The notes beneath the pieces were generated by a model that was not told where the DNA came from, did no database searches, and saw only the letters and a program-made list of their open reading frames with translations. Position numbers and translations under genes: made by a program. A DNA stretch of 64,000 nt, from positions 1 to 64,000 of the forward strand of contig JADGIG010000006.1 in NCBI GenBank assembly GCA_018985235.1, written 5' to 3'. Shown in pieces: positions 60,780 to 64,000 of this stretch. Source of the stretch: Sanchytrium tribonematis (lineage: Eukaryota > Sanchytriomycota > Sanchytriomycetes > Sanchytriales > Sanchytriaceae). Positions within the stretch are counted from its first letter, which is position 1; every line of letters begins with the position of its first letter.

Positions 60780-62567
60780 CTATTTCCTAAAATCATCAGA
60801 TGAAGGCGGCAGTGGCTCGCTTTTTGTGGTTGGCGGTGCGAGATGCACATAAAGGGTATCCATTGCATCAAAATCGAAATCCGGCACTTTTCCGTGAAGC
60901 ATATACTGCTTAATTCGGTTTTGCGTGTTTTCAAATATTTTGGCTTTCGAAATTTTTGGAGTATCTGCCTTTCGTGTCTTGATAGGATTTTCTCTATGAT
61001 ATTCTAATAACGATTTTTTGGAAGCTATTCGTTTTTCATGAAATTCAAGATATTCTTTGGGCAAACTTTTTAATAACTTTTGCTTAAATTGTAAATCTTT
61101 GAGAATTTCAGATTGTACCTTTCTACTATTTGCGATTCGAATTTCGTAATCCAGTTTATATTTTTCAATTTTCATTCGCAGCTCTTCTTTTTCTTTCTCC
61201 ATTTCTTTCAACTTTTTCCTGTAATCCTTCACTTGTTCTGCCAAACTGGTATATTTGCTTTCAAATATTGCTTTGTCATTTTCAGCCTTTTGAAGCTCTA
61301 ACGACAAAGTCTCATTCTTTTTATTCTGATCATCCAGGTAAGCAACCGCTTGTTGTATTCTTTTGGAGTCCTTAACCACGACCTCAGGCTTTGGCTTTTG
61401 CAAAATGCTTGATCTTAGTTCTTCTAGTTTTTTAGCTAATTGAATTGTTTCCTCTTCTGACATTTTTAACTGATCATCTGATATTTGCTCAGCTTCCTCT
61501 CCTTTCAAAGTCTCTGGTTTAATTTTATTTTCAAGCATCTTTTTAATTCTTTTAATCTCTTCCTGGTATTCTCGAATCTTTGTATCTTTAGGATCTTCAT
61601 TAATCTTTGGTTTGTTTTTAATATTTTTAGCACGACTAGCATATCGTAGAGTACTAATGGATTCATCCGCATTGTAATCTGCAGGACTTATAGTAGAAAT
61701 CATTACAGTTTTCGAGTTACCACCCAATGCATCTTGAAGGAGTCGCGTCAATTTGCTGTCTCTGTAAGGAATGTGTGGTTTGTTTTCTACCAAAGAAGAT
61801 ATTACATTGCCCAAATTGGATAGACTCAGATTGATTTTCGCTCCTTCTTTCAACCTGTCACCAGTTGCTCCTGTTTTTGACTGTCTTTCTGAACCAGCCA
61901 AATCTACCAAGTTTAGTTTTCCAACTCTGACAGTCTGATTGTCCATTAAATGTTCGATAGTAATGGTAAATACACAATGAGATCGACTACTTTCATCGTT
62001 CATTTGAGTTGCCGCGACGCTTCTTACCTCATTTCCAATTTTCATTATGTTTTGCATATCTGCCATTGAGTGCACCACAATATTTGTCAAATCCTTTACA
62101 TAAACAGTCTTATCAGGATATTCTTTAAGATCCAAGTTTGGCTTTCCCTTGATCAATAGATCATGAATGTCCTCATTATAAATTTCTAAAAATGAGCATC
62201 TCAATAAAAATTTTGCATTTGATTCACTTATACGCTTAAAAATATAATCAAAGGTATTCGGAATAATTCCTCGCAAGTCGGGGATTTCCGCAATGCCTTG
62301 CATTGTGAACGTTTTCCCTGTTCCTGTTTGTCCATAACAAAACAAGCAGCCATTGTAGCCATCAATTACTGCATCAATGACATGTTTAACGCTTTGAAAA
62401 ACTTCGGACTGGGAGGAGTCAACTCCAAAAACTTGATCAAATGCAAATGATTTTCCTTTAAGTTGAACTTGGTTTGAAAGGCATTCCACTATGGAAGGTG
62501 ATTTCATTGCCAATTCTTTTTTATTTAATGGTCGGCATCTAATAAATACTTGCACTGATTCACTCAT
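60780..62567 (-). CDS. KIF3: Kinesin-2 family motor (KIF3-like), intraflagellar transport
   Basis: 595 residues with an N-terminal motor. Motifs are [28 protein letters not shown] (P-loop), [25 protein letters not shown] (switch I), [25 protein letters not shown] (switch II) and [22 protein letters not shown]. The neck [34 protein letters not shown] is the kinesin-2 signature. A coiled-coil stalk (about 330-510) and a short tail follow. Kinesin-2 drives anterograde intraflagellar transport, so this is strong support for a flagellate stage. The partner KIF3 subunit and KAP are not in the window. Single exon. Confidence 0.95.
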   Translation of the reverse strand: MSESVQVFIRCRPLNKKELAMKSPSIVECLSNQVQLKGKSFAFDQVFGVDSSQSEVFQSVKHVIDAVIDGYNGCLFCYGQTGTGKTFTMQGIAEIPDLRGIIPNTFDYIFKRISESNAKFLLRCSFLEIYNEDIHDLLIKGKPNLDLKEYPDKTVYVKDLTNIVVHSMADMQNIMKIGNEVRSVAATQMNDESSRSHCVFTITIEHLMDNQTVRVGKLNLVDLAGSERQSKTGATGDRLKEGAKINLSLSNLGNVISSLVENKPHIPYRDSKLTRLLQDALGGNSKTVMISTISPADYNADESISTLRYASRAKNIKNKPKINEDPKDTKIREYQEEIKRIKKMLENKIKPETLKGEEAEQISDDQLKMSEEETIQLAKKLEELRSSILQKPKPEVVVKDSKRIQQAVAYLDDQNKKNETLSLELQKAENDKAIFESKYTSLAEQVKDYRKKLKEMEKEKEELRMKIEKYKLDYEIRIANSRKVQSEILKDLQFKQKLLKSLPKEYLEFHEKRIASKKSLLEYHRENPIKTRKADTPKISKAKIFENTQNRIKQYMLHGKVPDFDFDAMDTLYVHLAPPTTKSEPLPPSSDDFRK

Positions 62568-62589
62568 CTCAATTAAAAGTTTCAGATTA

Positions 62590-64000
62590 CTAATATTTAT
62601 TGGTATATAATAAAATTGAATTCATGCAATTATAAAACTCATTTAACGCTTTCGAGTATTTCCAGAAGTCGATTTTCTCAGTTTCAGAGATTTGATTCCA
62701 ATTTTTCAAGGCTTTTGATTTAATGCATTGTAGATTTATATCTGGATTGGGTTGATGAATTAGATACTTGTCGTAAAAAAGAAATGATTCAATTTTAGAC
62801 AATTCGGACATATCGAAACCTGGACTGTTTATGGTTTTCGGTTTTGCTTTTTTAAAGTCAAATATATTTTGTTGTTTAGTATTAATTTCCTTACAATCAT
62901 CCTTTCTATCAAAACAAATCTCAAAGTTGTTATCCATACATAAATAGGTGACTTCTTCTCCGGAAAGAATCTTTTGTCTCTTTTTAGTGGATGGCAATTT
63001 TGTGTCAGTTACAATCATTCGTTTTTTACTAATTTCAGCAGAATTATGAATTGTTCTTCGTGGCATCGGAAGTGTGCTAATCCAATTTTTAAGTTCCTCA
63101 ATAGTTATTTTGCCATAGCTCTCTTGAGTAATTAGTTTATGATTCGCATCAAATAAATATTGGATGACTCCAAATTCTTTACAGAATTGAATACACAAAT
63201 CTTCTTTACAATTTGATTTCGAAATACAGTCTTTGCTAAATATTGAATAGCCCAAATTGGGTATCTCTAGCCGGCCAATGTAATGATTTAAACGTTTTAT
63301 CGACTCCACAAAAATAAACGAAGGTTGATGTTTGAAAAAGCTTTTGAAGTAGTTCTCAGCAAATGCAACATACTTCGATGGAGGGAAGAAAGAATCTTTG
63401 GAAACCAAAGCTCTACACTTGCTAAACATCAACTGGTCGTGCATCAAATTAATTTCTCCAGTGATGTATTTTTTTAAGCCTTGGAAGTATCCAAAAGTGG
63501 TGTGCCCATGGTCCATTAGTTTGAACAAAAACAGACTAGTATCATCAATATTGTTTTCAAGCAGATCTTCAATATTTAAAGTCGTTTGAAATATCATCTC
63601 ACTGATTCTTATTTCAGTGAGATAAAGTGACTGTCCATTGGCATTTGTTGAGTATTGCTTAACGCAGAAACCATCATTATCATCGAAATTCAAATTATAA
63701 AATTCTTGAAGTCGTTGCAAAGATACAGATACTCTTGATTTGGTTTCAGTCTCCCTACATTTTGCAATTTCCTTGATGAAATTTGCAAATTTATTTTTCT
63801 TCAAGCAGAATGTGCCATTTTTCTCAGTTAATATCCCAGCTGCTTTTTTAAAACTAAAAAAATTGCATATGATATTGTCGGGGCATAACTTTCTGAGCTG
63901 CGAAACCTCCACAGGACCTTTCATTGAAATTTGAAGAATATCATAATATTTTTTTGGGATGGAATCAAACACTACATCATGAAGATCTGAAATATTATCC
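62590..64000 (-). CDS. Unknown protein, N-terminus beyond the window
   Basis: At least 469 residues; the frame is still open at the right edge (sense [21 protein letters not shown]). The first part looks like a small helical or winged-helix domain ([35 protein letters not shown]). The middle has a Lys/Arg-rich nuclear-localisation-like stretch (TKKRQKIL), and the C-terminus ends with an HMG-like helix ([20 protein letters not shown]). A nuclear nucleic-acid-binding role is conceivable, but no family is recognised. It lies 22 nt upstream of the kinesin-2 start on the same strand. Confidence 0.65.
   Translation of the reverse strand, partial: DNISDLHDVVFDSIPKKYYDILQISMKGPVEVSQLRKLCPDNIICNFFSFKKAAGILTEKNGTFCLKKNKFANFIKEIAKCRETETKSRVSVSLQRLQEFYNLNFDDNDGFCVKQYSTNANGQSLYLTEIRISEMIFQTTLNIEDLLENNIDDTSLFLFKLMDHGHTTFGYFQGLKKYITGEINLMHDQLMFSKCRALVSKDSFFPPSKYVAFAENYFKSFFKHQPSFIFVESIKRLNHYIGRLEIPNLGYSIFSKDCISKSNCKEDLCIQFCKEFGVIQYLFDANHKLITQESYGKITIEELKNWISTLPMPRRTIHNSAEISKKRMIVTDTKLPSTKKRQKILSGEEVTYLCMDNNFEICFDRKDDCKEINTKQQNIFDFKKAKPKTINSPGFDMSELSKIESFLFYDKYLIHQPNPDINLQCIKSKALKNWNQISETEKIDFWKYSKALNEFYNCMNSILLYTNKY

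Overview
The window is nuclear DNA of an AT-rich, gene-dense eukaryote, most probably a zoosporic early-diverging fungus or a close relative such as an aphelid or rozellid. The evidence for that placement is mixed but coherent. Fungal-type signals are a WOPR (Gti1/Pac2/Wor1) regulator, a Swi5/Ace2-like C2H2 factor, a BEM1/Scd2-like SH3-PX-PB1 scaffold and mitochondrial-type branched-chain amino-acid enzymes. Motile-flagellum signals are a kinesin-2 motor and a DNAJB13-like radial-spoke Hsp40. A full-length phosphorylase-kinase regulatory subunit is more animal-like. I cannot name the species from sequence alone. Stops follow the standard code.

The outstanding feature is splicing. Eighteen introns of only 19 or 20 nt (fifteen of 19, three of 20) can be placed with confidence, because removing each one joins two frames into a known or continuous protein. 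All begin GT (seventeen GTA, one GTT) and all end A-T-N-T-A-G, with the A at a fixed distance from the 3' end. Only one longer intron was found, 108 nt, in the G-beta gene. Seventeen of the eighteen tiny introns lie at or beyond the midpoint of the coding sequence.

Layout. 0-6.6 kb: a uS2-like tail, APE1, G-protein beta, PSMB1, a C2H2 factor, a 7TM-RGS protein and UBA3. 6.6-24 kb: a large Tmc-like membrane protein, a coiled-coil protein, ILV5, an amino-acid transporter, an FYR-domain protein, orphan small genes, TRM61, two more 7TM-RGS genes, an apparently inactive TOE1-like protein, a RhoGEF and a WOPR factor. 24-36 kb: acylphosphatase-like, GPI-type and 2OG-dioxygenase genes, DNAJB13-like, about 1.5 kb of degenerate repeats, ILV6, TPI, HSP90, ILV3 and a 7TM protein. 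36-50 kb: phosphorylase kinase, NDK, coiled-coil proteins, RRP36, an OCH1-type glycosyltransferase, a secreted HAD phosphatase and GAR1. 50-64 kb: eS19, ferritin, UBC4/5, eS12, secreted and membrane orphans, RhoGDI, a BEM1-like scaffold, a glyoxalase-II-like gene, kinesin-2 and a gene running off the right edge.

Functional themes are heterotrimeric G-protein signalling (G-beta plus three 7TM-RGS proteins), Rho/polarity control (RhoGEF, RhoGDI, BEM1-like), valine/isoleucine synthesis (ILV3, ILV5, ILV6 within 23 kb), ribosome production (eS12, eS19, GAR1, RRP36, possibly uS2), ubiquitin/NEDD8/proteasome (UBA3, UBC4/5, PSMB1) and the flagellum. Convergent neighbours are often separated by only 2-30 nt. 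No tRNA, rRNA, intact transposon or CRISPR was recognised.
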